DNA of 64,000 nucleotides, taken from NCBI RefSeq assembly GCF_902170785.1, contig NZ_CABHYG010000013.1, forward strand, positions 1 through 64,000, in the 5' to 3' direction. This DNA comes from Yersinia proxima. GTDB lineage: Bacteria; Pseudomonadota; Gammaproteobacteria; Enterobacterales; Enterobacteriaceae. Position 1 is the first letter of the stretch. The number at the start of each line of letters is the position of its first letter. Below are positions 43,643-53,332 of this stretch, in pieces. The notes under the pieces are model-generated. The model did no database searches, was not told the DNA's origin, and worked only from the letters and a program-made list of their open reading frames with translations. The translations under genes and the position numbers were made by a program.

Positions 43643-43739
43643 TATATACCCTTCGTTTTTGAGCCAATGACCTTGGGTATTTTATGTATAGGCAAAACGC
43701 CCTCAGAGCGTGCCGGTAAACTGTACCCACAGGATTTCT

Positions 43740-44057
43740 ATGCTCAATATCACCCAGATTACTATCGACGAACAACGGGAACGGGAGGAGCCGTCTTACT
43801 CCTTTCTCGGTGGCGTTACAGGTTTTGTTTTCTATTGGCTGGCGTTCGCGATCCCTTTCTTTGTCTATGGCCCCAATACTGTCTTCTTCTTGCTCTACAC
43901 CTGGCCGTTCTTTTTAGCTTTGATGCCGGTGTCGGTGTTGATCGGGATGACGCTCAGTATGCTATCGCGCGGTAATGTACTCATCACCGTGGGGGGAACG
44001 GGGATTGCGGTAGTGTGTTTATTCTGGATGCTGTTTTCATTTCTCACCGGTTGGTGA
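43740..44057 (+). CDS. ygbE: Inner-membrane protein YgbE (DUF3561 family)
   Basis: A 105-residue membrane protein with about three hydrophobic segments. The GGVTGFVFYWLAFAIPF and YTWPFFLALMPVSVLIGM stretches match E. coli YgbE, which lies in the same place between cysC and ftsB. ATG 43740 (AGGA upstream) is preferred to GTG 43710, which adds ten residues not seen in the family. Function unknown. Confidence 0.85.
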   Translation: MLNITQITIDEQREREEPSYSFLGGVTGFVFYWLAFAIPFFVYGPNTVFFLLYTWPFFLALMPVSVLIGMTLSMLSRGNVLITVGGTGIAVVCLFWMLFSFLTGW

Positions 44058-44068
44058 GTGGTGAATCG

Positions 44069-44102
44069 GCGGGCTGCCCGGTTTGATTTTATGACAGCCC
44101 GC
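44069..44102. terminator. Weak hairpin between ygbE and the convergent ABC genes
   Basis: 8-bp arms GCGGGCTG and CAGCCCGC with an 18-base loop. Only a short T-rich stretch follows, so activity is uncertain. Confidence 0.4.
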
Positions 44103-44134
44103 TTCAATTTGTGACAAGTTTACTCAGATAGCGT

Positions 44135-44869
44135 TTATCTTTGTGCGGACAGCACCTTGCTAAGAAATGCTTGCGTGCGCGGGTTGCCAGGCGCAGTAAA
44201 GATCTCTTCCGGTTTGCCCTCTTCCTGAATCACTCCCTGATCAATAAACAATACCCGGTCGGCAACATCACGGGCAAAGCCCATTTCATGCGTGACCACC
44301 ACCATGGTCATGCCCTCCAGAGCCAATGCTTTCATCACCGCCAGCACTTCGCCCACCAGTTCCGGATCGAGCGCCGAGGTTGGCTCATCAAACAGCATGA
44401 TTTCAGGTTCCATCGCCAAGGCTCTGGCGATAGCGACGCGCTGCTGTTGCCCACCTGACAGGCTGCTGGGATAGGCATCAATTTTGTCCAACAAACCCAC
44501 TTTACGCAGGAGCAACTCAGCTCGTTCGATGGCCTGCGCGCGTGGCAGTTTTTTGACATCCATGGGCGCCATAATCAGGTTTTCCAACACTGTCATATGA
44601 GGGAACAGATTGAAACGTTGGAACACCATGCCGACACTTTCGCGCATACGGTTGAGATCGGTTTTTGGGTTATGGATCTCAAAACCATTCACCGTTATTT
44701 CGCCACCGGATAAGGTTTCCAGTGCATTAATGCAGCGTAAAAAGGTACTTTTTCCTGATCCCGAGGGGCCGATGATACAAACCACTTCTTTTGGCTGGAT
44801 TTCACATGAAATACCGCGTAGCACATGGGTTTCGCCAAATTGTTTTTGCAGGTTATGTACGTGAATCAC
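44135..44869 (-). CDS. Polar amino-acid ABC transporter ATP-binding protein
   Basis: A 244-residue ATPase with Walker [11 protein letters not shown]-loop [11 protein letters not shown], signature LSGGQQQR, Walker [14 protein letters not shown] and H-loop VVTHEMG, all GlnQ/ArtP/HisP-like. It begins with GTG 44869, 17 bases inside the permease gene, so the two are coupled. Last gene of a three-gene minus-strand operon. The substrate cannot be read from the ATPase. Confidence 0.93.
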   Translation of the reverse strand: MIHVHNLQKQFGETHVLRGISCEIQPKEVVCIIGPSGSGKSTFLRCINALETLSGGEITVNGFEIHNPKTDLNRMRESVGMVFQRFNLFPHMTVLENLIMAPMDVKKLPRAQAIERAELLLRKVGLLDKIDAYPSSLSGGQQQRVAIARALAMEPEIMLFDEPTSALDPELVGEVLAVMKALALEGMTMVVVTHEMGFARDVADRVLFIDQGVIQEEGKPEEIFTAPGNPRTQAFLSKVLSAQR

Positions 44870-45620
44870 TTTTACCGAACCTCGTTTCCATATGCCGAAC
44901 TAACAGCGAAAGTAAGAATGTGATAACCCAATACACCACGGAAATGACCAGGTAGGGTTCCCAATAAGTCGCATAGGCACCGGAGACGGTACGCGCGGCA
45001 TAGGCTAAGTCAGCCAGTCCAATGGCAGATGCCAGTGATGAATCTTTCACAATAGCGATGGCATTGTTACCGAGCGGCGGTAACATGCGGCGAAAAGCCT
45101 GCGGCAGGATAACCTTGCGCATGGTTTTGCCATAACTCATCCCCAGTGAGCGGGAGGCTTCCATTTGACCGCGATCAATGGATTGAATCCCCGCCCGGAA
45201 AATTTCGGAAACATAAGCCCCGGCGTTTAATGTGATAGCGACGATACAGGATAAAAATGCGCCGTAATCAGAACGCAGCATTCTGGCAAAATCAGAGGAC
45301 ATAATGCCATTAGTGACCAGAATGCCATCTCGTGGATTGATAAACAGCGGCACCAGAGCAAAGTGCACCACCATTATTTGCACAAAGAGTGGAGTCCCGC
45401 GAATGGCACTGATATAGATTCGCACCGGCCATTGAACAAAGTAATACAGGATGGGCTTCCAGATACCATGAGGTGCCTGGGCTAACCGCCCCAGACCCAA
45501 AGTTAATCCCCAAGTGGTTCCCAAAATGACACAAATAATGGTGCACTTTATTGTCATCCAGGCACCGTCCATGAACAGTGGGGCGTATTCCTGAATGATT
45601 TCCCAACGAAATCCCGACAT
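44853..45620 (-). CDS. Polar amino-acid ABC transporter permease
   Basis: 255 residues with about five membrane helices and the EAA motif [25 protein letters not shown] (around the middle). There is a single permease gene, so it probably forms a homodimer with the neighbouring ATPase. Family: HisM/GlnP. A long periplasmic loop around residues 90-115 is unusual compared with short GlnP-type permeases. Confidence 0.92.
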   Translation of the reverse strand: MSGFRWEIIQEYAPLFMDGAWMTIKCTIICVILGTTWGLTLGLGRLAQAPHGIWKPILYYFVQWPVRIYISAIRGTPLFVQIMVVHFALVPLFINPRDGILVTNGIMSSDFARMLRSDYGAFLSCIVAITLNAGAYVSEIFRAGIQSIDRGQMEASRSLGMSYGKTMRKVILPQAFRRMLPPLGNNAIAIVKDSSLASAIGLADLAYAARTVSGAYATYWEPYLVISVVYWVITFLLSLLVRHMETRFGKSDSRT

Positions 45621-45693
45621 AAGACAAACAACCTGGTCAGTGAAGTAAAACGAGTGCCACCGCAGCTACTCGGTGGCTAAAATAAGACGATAT

Positions 45694-46467
45694 TTATTTT
45701 GCAGGTAGGGTTGGAACCTGAGCATCAAACCATTTTTCATAAATTTTGGCGTAAGTGCCGTCAGCGACGATTTTTTGCAGGCCACTGTTGATTTTGCTGC
45801 GTAGTTCTTCGTTACCTTTCGCCACTGCGATACCGAAATATTGACGCTCAAACTTATCATCAGCCACCAGTTCAAAGGCTTTTTCCGGATGGGTTTTCAG
45901 ATAGAACTTGGCAACGCCCACATCAGCTACTGCTGCGGCTATACCATCTTCATATAACTCTTGCAGCATCAGCGGAGTATTATCAAAGCGCTTGATTGCT
46001 GTGCTGTTTTTTCCCAAAACATCGGATACCACGATATCCCCGGTGCTGGAATTCACGACGCCAACATTCAGGTTTTTTAATGCGGCAATAGAATCAACTT
46101 TGGAGCCTTTAGGAACGACGATAGTTTGTTCTGCTGGGAAGTAAGGGTTTGAGAAATCAACCATTTGCTTACGTTTATCGGTAATGGTAATCCCAGAAAT
46201 AATGATATCGCGATCACCTGAGCCTAAAGTGGCAAAAATACCTTCCCACGGCGTATTCACCAATTTGACCTGAAAACCTTCCGCTTTGCCGATCGCTTTA
46301 ATGATATCGATATCAAAACCTTCCAGTTGTTTTTGGCTGTTCTCATATTCGAATGGACGATAAGTGCCACCGGAACCAACTACATAAGTCGGTTCGGCGG
46401 CAATAGCAGCGCCTGCAGACAATACGGCGGCCAGACAAGTCCCGACTAACATTAAACGTTTAAACAT
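45694..46467 (-). CDS. Periplasmic amino-acid binding protein
   Basis: A 257-residue type-II solute-binding protein with signal peptide ending AAIA and the SBP_bac_3 family body (GTYRPFEYEN, GFDIDIIKAIG, IISGITITDKRKQMVDFS). The alpha-carboxyl-binding Arg is in the DKRKQ stretch. GlnH-like overall, but lysine/arginine/ornithine or cystine remain possible. First gene of the transporter operon, behind an inverted repeat. Confidence 0.93.
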   Translation of the reverse strand: MFKRLMLVGTCLAAVLSAGAAIAAEPTYVVGSGGTYRPFEYENSQKQLEGFDIDIIKAIGKAEGFQVKLVNTPWEGIFATLGSGDRDIIISGITITDKRKQMVDFSNPYFPAEQTIVVPKGSKVDSIAALKNLNVGVVNSSTGDIVVSDVLGKNSTAIKRFDNTPLMLQELYEDGIAAAVADVGVAKFYLKTHPEKAFELVADDKFERQYFGIAVAKGNEELRSKINSGLQKIVADGTYAKIYEKWFDAQVPTLPAK

Positions 46468-46866
46468 GTAAATCTCCCGGTTAAAAACTAAAGATGAGTA
46501 AAAGCCTGATTTTATTTATGCAGTTTGAGTGCATAAAAATAAACTTTTATAAATATAAACTCAACTATGATGAGGGTTATTTATTTATGGCGATATTAAA
46601 TGTGCATATTTAATCTGTTGACCAGTGCAAGTTAATGGCAGAATCAATATTTACAGTGTTTATCTCTGCATAAGGTTGCTAGTTTCTTAATTGATAATGG
46701 CGGCGGGAAAGTGTGTTGAAAATTAGCATTTAATGACATTTTGCCGAATTACATGGTATTTTTGCCGCCAATTCTCCTTAATCTGCAGCTTGTGGCCTAT
46801 TTCCGTCACACTGTGGAGTCCGGCGAAGAGTTGTGGGATGATTAGGCAGTTTTTCAGGGGGCGGGA
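46468..46866. promoter_or_regulatory. Divergent control region of the ABC operon and ftsB
   Basis: 399 bases with no gene. It contains one clear inverted repeat (46515-46537) close to the ABC operon and AT-rich sequence, then GC-richer sequence before ftsB. An open frame overlapping the ftsB start on the same strand looks accidental. Confidence 0.45.
46515..46537. promoter_or_regulatory. Operator-like inverted repeat upstream of the amino-acid transporter
   Basis: Perfect 8-bp arms TTTATGCA and TGCATAAA separated by 7 bases, 48 bases upstream of the binding-protein ATG. It has some likeness to ArgR-type AT-rich boxes, but I cannot name the regulator. Confidence 0.5.
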
Positions 46867-47190
46867 ATGGGAAAACTTACGCTACTATTGCTGGTTTTAC
46901 TTGGTTGGTTACAGTATTCATTGTGGCTGGGCAAGAATGGTGTTCATGATTTTGTTCGGGTTAAGGATGACGTGGCGCTCCAAGAGGTCAATAACGGCAA
47001 ACTTAAAGCCCGAAACGATCAGCTATTTGCTGAAATCGATGATTTAAACGGTGGTCAAGAGGCGATCGAAGAACGCGCACGTAACGAACTGGGTATGATT
47101 AAACCCGGCGAAAGTTTCTATCGTTTGGTTCCTGACCAATCCAGACGCAATGCGAGTATCCCTTCGACACAAAATAACGCACAACAATAA
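46867..47190 (+). CDS. ftsB: Cell division protein FtsB
   Basis: Bitopic inner-membrane divisome protein that links FtsL and FtsQ. 107 residues: TM helix [19 protein letters not shown], then a coiled coil with heptads ([20 protein letters not shown]), then the conserved [21 protein letters not shown] precedes the ATG. Leads the operon ispD-ispF-truD-surE-pcm. Confidence 0.96.
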   Translation: MGKLTLLLLVLLGWLQYSLWLGKNGVHDFVRVKDDVALQEVNNGKLKARNDQLFAEIDDLNGGQEAIEERARNELGMIKPGESFYRLVPDQSRRNASIPSTQNNAQQ

Positions 47191-47193
47191 ATA

Positions 47194-47907
47194 ATGAGTA
47201 ATTTCGCAGTTTCCCTTCCTGAAGTTATAGCGATAGTACCGGCGGCCGGTATTGGTAGCCGCATGCAGGCTGATTGCCCTAAACAGTATTTAATCGTGGG
47301 GGGCAAGACTATCATTGAACATGCTATTTTTTCTTTGCTTGGCCACCCACGAATTCAGCGGATTATTGTGGTGATACACCCGCAGGACACGCAATTCTCG
47401 CACTTATCTATCGCCGATGATCCCCGTATCAGCATGGTTCACGGCGGTGATGCGCGAGCTGATTCTGTCATGGCAGGTTTGCAGCAGGCTGGGCAGGCTG
47501 AATGGGTATTAGTCCATGATGCGGCTCGCCCTTGTTTGCACCAAGGCGATCTTGAAAAGCTGTTAGCGATTACCGAACACAGCAAGGTCGGCGGCATTCT
47601 GGCCGCACCGGTTCGTGACACCATGAAGCGGAGTGAGGCTGGGGTTCAAGCCATTGCCCATACTGTTGATCGTCAAGCGCTGTGGCATGCCCTTACACCG
47701 CAACTTTTCCCGCTTGAGTTATTAAAAATGTGCTTATCCCGCGCCTTAAAAGACGGCGCAGTGGTCACCGATGAGGCTTCAGCTTTAGAGCATTGCGGCT
47801 ATCATCCGATACTGGTTTCGGGACGTTCGGATAATATTAAGGTGACGCGCCCAGAGGATCTGGCGCTGGCAGAGTTTTATTTAACCCAACGGCAATATCC
47901 AAAGTGA
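47194..47907 (+). CDS. ispD: 2-C-methyl-D-erythritol 4-phosphate cytidylyltransferase
   Basis: Third step of the MEP isoprenoid pathway. 237 residues. The nucleotide-binding PAAGIGSRM-x(4)-PKQYL motif, HDAARPC and the TDEASALE-type region are present. Three bases follow the ftsB stop. Its extra eight N-terminal residues are not conserved. Confidence 0.97.
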   Translation: MSNFAVSLPEVIAIVPAAGIGSRMQADCPKQYLIVGGKTIIEHAIFSLLGHPRIQRIIVVIHPQDTQFSHLSIADDPRISMVHGGDARADSVMAGLQQAGQAEWVLVHDAARPCLHQGDLEKLLAITEHSKVGGILAAPVRDTMKRSEAGVQAIAHTVDRQALWHALTPQLFPLELLKMCLSRALKDGAVVTDEASALEHCGYHPILVSGRSDNIKVTRPEDLALAEFYLTQRQYPK

Positions 47908-47921
47908 TTGGAGTGCAATTA

Positions 47922-48410
47922 ATGCGAATTGGTCATGGTTTCGATGTTCATAAATTTGGCGAAAATGGCAGCGGCCCGCTGATTATTGGTGGGGTGCGCA
48001 TTCCTTACGAAAAGGGCTTGTTGGCACATTCTGATGGTGATGTCGCCTTACATGCCGCCACCGACGCATTATTGGGTGCAGCGGCGTTAGGTGATATCGG
48101 TAAGTTATTCCCTGACACTGATCCGGCATTTAAAGGGGCTGATAGCCGCGCTTTATTACGTGAAGCATATCGCCGCATTCTGGCGAAAGGCTACCGGTTG
48201 GGTAATCTGGATATCACGATTATCGCGCAGGCACCGAAAATGGCCCCGCATACCCCGCAAATGCGCGTTCATTTGGCAGAAGATCTACAATGTCATATGG
48301 ATGACATCAACGTAAAAGCGACCACCACTGAACAGCTCGGTTTTACCGGCCGTGGTGAAGGCATTGCGTGTGAAGCGGTAGCGCTATTAATTAAAGTTGA
48401 ACAGGCTTAA
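47922..48410 (+). CDS. ispF: 2-C-methyl-D-erythritol 2,4-cyclodiphosphate synthase
   Basis: Fifth MEP step. 162 residues. Zinc ligands in GHGFDVHKF and [11 protein letters not shown], plus the late GFTGRGEGI and [11 protein letters not shown] 47922 (TTGGAG upstream) gives the family start [10 protein letters not shown]; a GTG at 47904 overlapping the ispD stop is less likely. ispD and ispF being adjacent fits their work in one pathway. Confidence 0.97.
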   Translation: MRIGHGFDVHKFGENGSGPLIIGGVRIPYEKGLLAHSDGDVALHAATDALLGAAALGDIGKLFPDTDPAFKGADSRALLREAYRRILAKGYRLGNLDITIIAQAPKMAPHTPQMRVHLAEDLQCHMDDINVKATTTEQLGFTGRGEGIACEAVALLIKVEQA

Positions 48411-48420
48411 GGCATAACTG

Positions 48421-49470
48421 ATGGATATGGACAATCTAACCTGGTTGCACGGCAAGCCCAAGGCAAGTGGTGTTTTAAAAGCCAACCCGGAAGATTTTGT
48501 GGTAGTGGAAGATCTGGGTTTTGAGCCGGACGGTGAAGGCGAGCATTTATTGGTTCGTATCCGCAAAAATGGCTGTAACACCCAATTTGTTGCTGATTAT
48601 CTGGCGCGTTTCGCCAAAATTCACCCACGCTTGGTGAGCTATGCGGGCTTGAAAGATCGTCACGCTGTCACCGAGCAGTGGTTTTGTCTGCACTTGCCGG
48701 GTAAAGAAGCGCCGGATCTTTCGACTTTCGAGCTGGAAGGTTGTGAAGTGCTGGAGTCTGTGCGGCAGAAAAGAAAGTTACGTATTGGTTCATTGAAGGG
48801 CAATGCTTTTACCTTGGTATTGCGCCACATAACAGATAATCAGGACGTAGAACAACGCTTGCAACAGATAGCCGCGCATGGCGTACCTAACTATTTTGGT
48901 AGCCAACGATTTGGTCGTGGTGGCAATAATCTGGTGCAGGCTCGCTTGTGGGCGAACAATGAAATTCGGGTGAAAGAGCGCAGTAAACGTAGCTTTTACT
49001 TATCCGCCAGCCGTAGCGCCATGTTCAACCTGATTAGCAGTGAGCGTTTGGCTCAACAGCAGGCGACGACGGTGCTGGAAGGTGATGCATTACAGCTTTC
49101 GGGGCGCGGCAGTTGGTTTGTGGCCGCAGCTGATGAGTTGGCTTTGTTACAGCAGCGAGTCGATGCGGGCGAACTGAATATTACTGCGCCATTGCCCGGT
49201 GATGGTGAGCTGGGCACGCAAGGCGCAGCATTAGCTTTCGAGCAGGCATGTTTAGCGGATCAAACCGAGTTACTGGCGCTGATTAAACGCGAACGTGTTG
49301 AAGGGGCACGCCGGGCCATTTTGCTGAAACCGCAGAATATGGCATGGAACTGGTGGGATGAGGTCACGTTGGAACTCAGCTTCTGGTTACCCGCCGGTAG
49401 TTTTGCTACCAGTGTGGTGCGCGAAATCATGAATCAGGATAATGCCGATGCTGCGGATATTGCTGAGTAA
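48421..49470 (+). CDS. truD: tRNA pseudouridine(13) synthase TruD
   Basis: Makes pseudouridine 13 in tRNA-Glu. 349 residues, the same as E. coli. The catalytic Asp is in [13 protein letters not shown], with [14 protein letters not shown] and the TRUD insertion domain following. Its end overlaps the start of surE by about 23 bases. Confidence 0.97.
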   Translation: MDMDNLTWLHGKPKASGVLKANPEDFVVVEDLGFEPDGEGEHLLVRIRKNGCNTQFVADYLARFAKIHPRLVSYAGLKDRHAVTEQWFCLHLPGKEAPDLSTFELEGCEVLESVRQKRKLRIGSLKGNAFTLVLRHITDNQDVEQRLQQIAAHGVPNYFGSQRFGRGGNNLVQARLWANNEIRVKERSKRSFYLSASRSAMFNLISSERLAQQQATTVLEGDALQLSGRGSWFVAAADELALLQQRVDAGELNITAPLPGDGELGTQGAALAFEQACLADQTELLALIKRERVEGARRAILLKPQNMAWNWWDEVTLELSFWLPAGSFATSVVREIMNQDNADAADIAE

Positions 49471-50200
49471 CGATGATGGTATTACTGCGCCGGGCATACA
49501 GACGCTGGCTGCCGCATTGCGGGAGTTCGCGCAGGTACAAATCGTAGCACCCGATCGTAATCGCAGCGGCTCCTCTAATGCATTGACGCTAGATAGCGCC
49601 TTGCGCATTACCACTTTATCGAATGGCGATATTGCAGTACAGCAAGGGACGCCAACAGATTGCGTCTATCTGGGGGTCAATGCGTTAATGCGCCCGCGGC
49701 CAGATATTGTGGTTTCTGGCATTAATGCTGGCCCTAATCTGGGGGACGATGTTATTTACTCAGGTACGGTAGCCGCAGCGATGGAAGGGCGGCATTTGGG
49801 TTTTCCTGCTTTAGCGGTTTCACTCAATGGGCATCAGCATTATGCGACGGCGGCAGCGGTCACTTGCCGTATCTTGCGCGCGTTACAACATAAACCGTTG
49901 CGTACCGGCAAGATACTGAATATTAATGTACCTGACTTACCCTTATCTGAAATTAAAGGGATGCGGGTGACGCGTTGTGGTAGCCGTCATCCGGCAGAGC
50001 AGGTATTTTGTCAGCAAGATCCGCGTGGGCAAGATCTCTATTGGATTGGCCCCCCTGGGGAGAAGTTTGATGTTGCGGAGGACACTGATTTTGCTGCTGT
50101 TGAGCAAGGTTATGTGTCTATCACGCCGTTGCAGGTTGATTTAACGGCTTATGGGGCTCAAGACGTGGTTGAAAACTGGTTAGCCAGCATGACTGATTAA
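49448..50200 (+). CDS. surE: 5'/3'-nucleotidase SurE (stationary-phase survival)
   Basis: Metal-dependent phosphatase of nucleoside monophosphates and short polyphosphate. 250 residues from ATG 49448. Metal site LSNDDG at the start, then PDRNRSG and [22 protein letters not shown] 49442 is also possible; AGGATAATGCCG spacing favours 49448, and homologues begin M[10 protein letters not shown]. It overlaps truD, so the genes are coupled. Confidence 0.96.
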   Translation: MLRILLSNDDGITAPGIQTLAAALREFAQVQIVAPDRNRSGSSNALTLDSALRITTLSNGDIAVQQGTPTDCVYLGVNALMRPRPDIVVSGINAGPNLGDDVIYSGTVAAAMEGRHLGFPALAVSLNGHQHYATAAAVTCRILRALQHKPLRTGKILNINVPDLPLSEIKGMRVTRCGSRHPAEQVFCQQDPRGQDLYWIGPPGEKFDVAEDTDFAAVEQGYVSITPLQVDLTAYGAQDVVENWLASMTD

Positions 50201-50221
50201 CCAATATGAGGTCGACGGGGA

Positions 50222-50848
50222 ATGGTAAATAAACGCATGCAAACATTGTTGATGCTGTTACGTCAGCAGGGTATTCAGGACGAGCGCTTGTTACAAGCGA
50301 TCGAAGCGGTGCCGCGTGAGCGTTTTGTTGATGAGGCGTTATCCCATAAAGCGTATGAGAACACAGCCTTGCCTATAGGCTCAGGGCAAACTATTTCTCA
50401 GCCTTATATGGTGGCGCGTATGACGGAGTTGTTGCAATTGACACCCACTTCGCGCGTATTAGAGATAGGCACCGGATCGGGTTATCAGACCGCTATTTTG
50501 GCGCATTTAGTCGAACATGTCTGCTCAGTTGAACGAATCAAAGGGTTACAGTGGCAGGCAAAACGTCGCCTGAAACAGCTGGATCTGCATAATGTCTCTA
50601 CCCGCCATGGTGATGGTTGGCTAGGTTGGGCATCCCGCGGGCCATTTGATGCGATCATTGTGACCGCTGCCCCACCAGAAATACCGAATGCTTTATTAGA
50701 GCAATTGGATGAGGGCGGGATATTGGTTCTGCCTGTGGGAGAACAGGCTCAAACATTGAAGTGTGTGCAGCGCCGCAACAATGAATTCAAGGTCGAGACA
50801 GTAGAAGCGGTTCGTTTTGTGCCTTTAGTTAAAGGCGAGTTGGCCTGA
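50222..50848 (+). CDS. pcm: Protein-L-isoaspartate O-methyltransferase
   Basis: Repairs isoaspartyl residues in aged proteins. 208 residues, as in E. coli. SAM motif [13 protein letters not shown], conserved [14 protein letters not shown] and GDGWLGW. GGGG stands just before the ATG, with spacing shorter than usual. Confidence 0.97.
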   Translation: MVNKRMQTLLMLLRQQGIQDERLLQAIEAVPRERFVDEALSHKAYENTALPIGSGQTISQPYMVARMTELLQLTPTSRVLEIGTGSGYQTAILAHLVEHVCSVERIKGLQWQAKRRLKQLDLHNVSTRHGDGWLGWASRGPFDAIIVTAAPPEIPNALLEQLDEGGILVLPVGEQAQTLKCVQRRNNEFKVETVEAVRFVPLVKGELA

Positions 50849-50866
50849 GGCCTGACAGAAAGTCAT

Positions 50867-50992
50867 TATACCCGTCATACTTCAAGCTGCATATGCGTTG
50901 GCTGCTTTCGTTCACCCCAGTCACTTACTTGTGTAAGCACTTGGGGGGGCGCTCAATTGCCGCCTTCCTGTAACTCGAATTATTTAGGGTAT
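50867..50992. repeat. Full-length ERIC element between pcm and nlpD
   Basis: 126 bp starting TATACCCGTCATAC and ending TTTAGGGTAT. The core CCCCAGTCACTTACTTGTGT followed by AAGCACTTGGGGG matches the ERIC consensus. It lies inside the surE-pcm-nlpD-rpoS transcription path. The rest of the 307-base pcm-nlpD gap is AT-rich, with no gene. Confidence 0.93.
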
Positions 50993-51155
50993 GTTTCAGT
51001 CTTAATTTTCGACTAAAGTCGAAGTGTGGTTTTTTTGTGCTAAAGATTGGACAAAAATCAGTAACATAAATTATATGGTATGGCAGGGGCGCTATTGATA
51101 GCATGCGCGCATCTCTATTGGATATATCGCTTATTATTGCTGTCATGGGGGAAGC

Positions 51156-52139
51156 ATGAGCACGGGAAGCCCAATGATTACATTACGCCGGGTAGCGGCA
51201 TGTACGGTTATGAGTTTATGGTTGGTTGGTTGTAGTAATGATAATACAACATCTGCGCCCATCAGCAGTGTCGGTGGTGATCGTTCCGGTACTATGCTAA
51301 GTGGCTCGGACACTAATAGCTCGGGTGAACGCATCGTTTATAACCGTAGTTACGACAATATCCCCAAAGGAAGTTACAGTGGTAACACCTATACCGTTAA
51401 ACGTGGTGACACGCTGTTTTATATTGCCTGGATAACGGGGAATGACTTCCGTGATCTGGCGGCAAAAAATAATATTGCTGAGCCTTATAACCTGAATGTG
51501 GGGCAATCTATCCAGTTGGGTAATGGTTCTGGTGGTGGAATGTTAGCCGCAACGGATGCTACATCAGGCGGACTAACGAAACCGCCGTCAAATATTCAGA
51601 ACACAACTACAACGGTTGATTCTCAATCAACTAGCGCGTATTCTGAAAACTCGGGTAAACAGAATGTTGGCAAAATGTTGCCATCATCAGGAGCTGTTGT
51701 CGCTACAACCGCACCTGTTACCGCACCAAGCAGTACTATCAGTGACCCTACCAGTAATGGTGGTCCAGTCAGTAACTGGAAATGGCCAACTGAAGGTAAA
51801 ACGATCGATAGTTTCTCTGCTTCCGAAGGAGGCAATAAAGGGATTGATATCGCCGGTTCTCGCGGGCAACCCATCTTCGCTACAGCAAATGGGCGAGTGG
51901 TATATGCTGGGAACGCACTGCGCGGTTACGGTAATCTAATCATCATCAAACACAATGATGATTACCTGAGCGCCTACGCTCATAACGATACAATGCTGGT
52001 CCGGGAACAAGAAGAAGTGAAGGCGGGTCAAAAAATAGCAACCATGGGTAGCACCGGAACCAGTTCAGTAAGATTGCACTTTGAAATTCGTTACAAGGGG
52101 AAATCCGTAAACCCGCTGCGTTACCTTCCGCAGCGATAG
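51156..52139 (+). CDS. nlpD: Outer-membrane lipoprotein NlpD, amidase activator
   Basis: Activates AmiC for septal peptidoglycan splitting. 327 residues. Lipobox LVGC with the acylated Cys at residue 26, one LysM domain ([19 protein letters not shown]), a Thr/Ser/Pro-rich linker, then a LytM/M23 domain ([13 protein letters not shown], then LHFEIRYKG) lacking the full zinc set, as expected of an activator. Shorter than E. coli NlpD in the linker. The main rpoS promoter is known to lie inside nlpD in E. coli. Confidence 0.95.
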   Translation: MSTGSPMITLRRVAACTVMSLWLVGCSNDNTTSAPISSVGGDRSGTMLSGSDTNSSGERIVYNRSYDNIPKGSYSGNTYTVKRGDTLFYIAWITGNDFRDLAAKNNIAEPYNLNVGQSIQLGNGSGGGMLAATDATSGGLTKPPSNIQNTTTTVDSQSTSAYSENSGKQNVGKMLPSSGAVVATTAPVTAPSSTISDPTSNGGPVSNWKWPTEGKTIDSFSASEGGNKGIDIAGSRGQPIFATANGRVVYAGNALRGYGNLIIIKHNDDYLSAYAHNDTMLVREQEEVKAGQKIATMGSTGTSSVRLHFEIRYKGKSVNPLRYLPQR

Positions 52140-52193
52140 ATTGGGCAGAATACGCTGTATTCTGCTCGCCGGATTCACGGGTAGGAGCAGCAT

Positions 52194-53192
52194 ATGAGCC
52201 AAAATACGCTGAAAGTTAACGAGTTGCATGAAGATGCTGATTTTGATGAGAACAGTACGGAAACTGAAATTTTCGACGAAAAAGCATTAGTAGAAGATGA
52301 ACCTACTGAAAGCGAGTTAGCAGAAGATGAGCTGTTGGCGCAAGGCGTTACCCAGCGAGTGCTGGATGCGACGCAGCTCTATCTTGGTGAGATTGGTTAT
52401 TCGCCGTTGTTGACTGCAGAAGAAGAGGTTTATTTCGCCCGGCGTGCATTGCGCGGAGATGTGCCTTCACGTCGGCGTATGATCGAAAGTAACTTGCGGC
52501 TGGTAGTGAAGATTGCCCGCCGTTACAGTAATCGCGGTTTAGCGCTGCTGGATTTGATTGAAGAGGGTAACCTCGGTCTTATCCGTGCAGTGGAAAAGTT
52601 CGATCCTGAGCGCGGTTTCCGTTTCTCCACTTATGCCACCTGGTGGATACGTCAGACGATTGAACGGGCAATAATGAACCAAACCCGTACTATCCGCCTG
52701 CCCATCCATATCGTTAAAGAATTAAACGTTTATTTGCGTACAGCACGAGAACTTTCTCATAAATTGGATCATGAACCGAGTGCAGAAGAGATTGCTGAGC
52801 AACTCGACAAGCCGGTCGATGACGTGAGCCGTATGTTACGCCTTAACGAACGTATCACTTCTGTTGATACGCCTTTAGGCGGCGACTCAGAGAAAGCCTT
52901 GTTAGATATTCTGTCTGACGAAAATGAAAATGGCCCAGAAGACACCACGCAAGATGACGATATGAAACAAAGTATCGTTAAATGGCTGTTTGAATTGAAT
53001 GCAAAACAGCGCGAAGTTCTGGCCCGTCGTTTTGGTTTGTTAGGATATGAAGCTGCAACGCTGGAAGATGTTGGCCGTGAAATTGGTTTAACACGTGAAC
53101 GTGTACGCCAGATTCAGGTTGAAGGGTTACGTCGTTTGCGGGAAATTCTGCAAGCGCAAGGACTGAGCATCGAGGCATTGTTCCGCGAATAA
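52194..53192 (+). CDS. rpoS: RNA polymerase sigma factor RpoS
   Basis: General stress and stationary-phase sigma factor. 332 residues: an acidic N-terminus (region 1.1-like), then [16 protein letters not shown], region 2 ([17 protein letters not shown]), region 3 and region 4 ([19 protein letters not shown]). The acidic tract near residues 10-45 is somewhat longer than in E. coli. GGAGCA before the ATG. Convergent with mutS. Confidence 0.99.
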   Translation: MSQNTLKVNELHEDADFDENSTETEIFDEKALVEDEPTESELAEDELLAQGVTQRVLDATQLYLGEIGYSPLLTAEEEVYFARRALRGDVPSRRRMIESNLRLVVKIARRYSNRGLALLDLIEEGNLGLIRAVEKFDPERGFRFSTYATWWIRQTIERAIMNQTRTIRLPIHIVKELNVYLRTARELSHKLDHEPSAEEIAEQLDKPVDDVSRMLRLNERITSVDTPLGGDSEKALLDILSDENENGPEDTTQDDDMKQSIVKWLFELNAKQREVLARRFGLLGYEAATLEDVGREIGLTRERVRQIQVEGLRRLREILQAQGLSIEALFRE

Positions 53193-53195
53193 AGA

Positions 53196-53252
53196 TATCC
53201 GTTATACTTCAGGTTGCTGCTTTCCTGTAACACGAATTATTTAGGGTATAAA
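53196..53252. repeat. Internally deleted ERIC remnant after rpoS
   Basis: Starts CCGTTATACTTCAGGTTGCTGC and ends CACGAATTATTTAGGGTATA, i.e. both ERIC ends joined without the core. About 55 bp, it lies between the rpoS stop and its terminator, so it is part of the rpoS 3' untranslated RNA. Confidence 0.75.
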
Positions 53253-53274
53253 TAGAGTTATCACAAGAAAACAC

Positions 53275-53307
53275 AAAAACGGTGGACATTAGTTCACCGT
53301 TTTTTTA
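53275..53307. terminator. Bidirectional terminator between rpoS and mutS
   Basis: Arms AAAACGGTG and CACCGTTTT with a loop of about 10 bases, A-rich on the left and T-rich on the right. Confidence 0.88.
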
Positions 53308-53332
53308 TGGCTGCAATGAATCTCTAACCGAG

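Noticed and set aside
43643-43700. Another ERIC remnant between cysC and ygbE (ATACCC ... GGGTAT ends)
   Set aside because: Only six-base ends match, with no core. Too little to separate from chance or a weak cysC terminator.
46733-47047. 104-codon frame overlapping ftsB in another frame
   Set aside because: Shares most of its length with ftsB, is not conserved in pattern, and the ftsB frame has the proper ribosome site and coiled coil.
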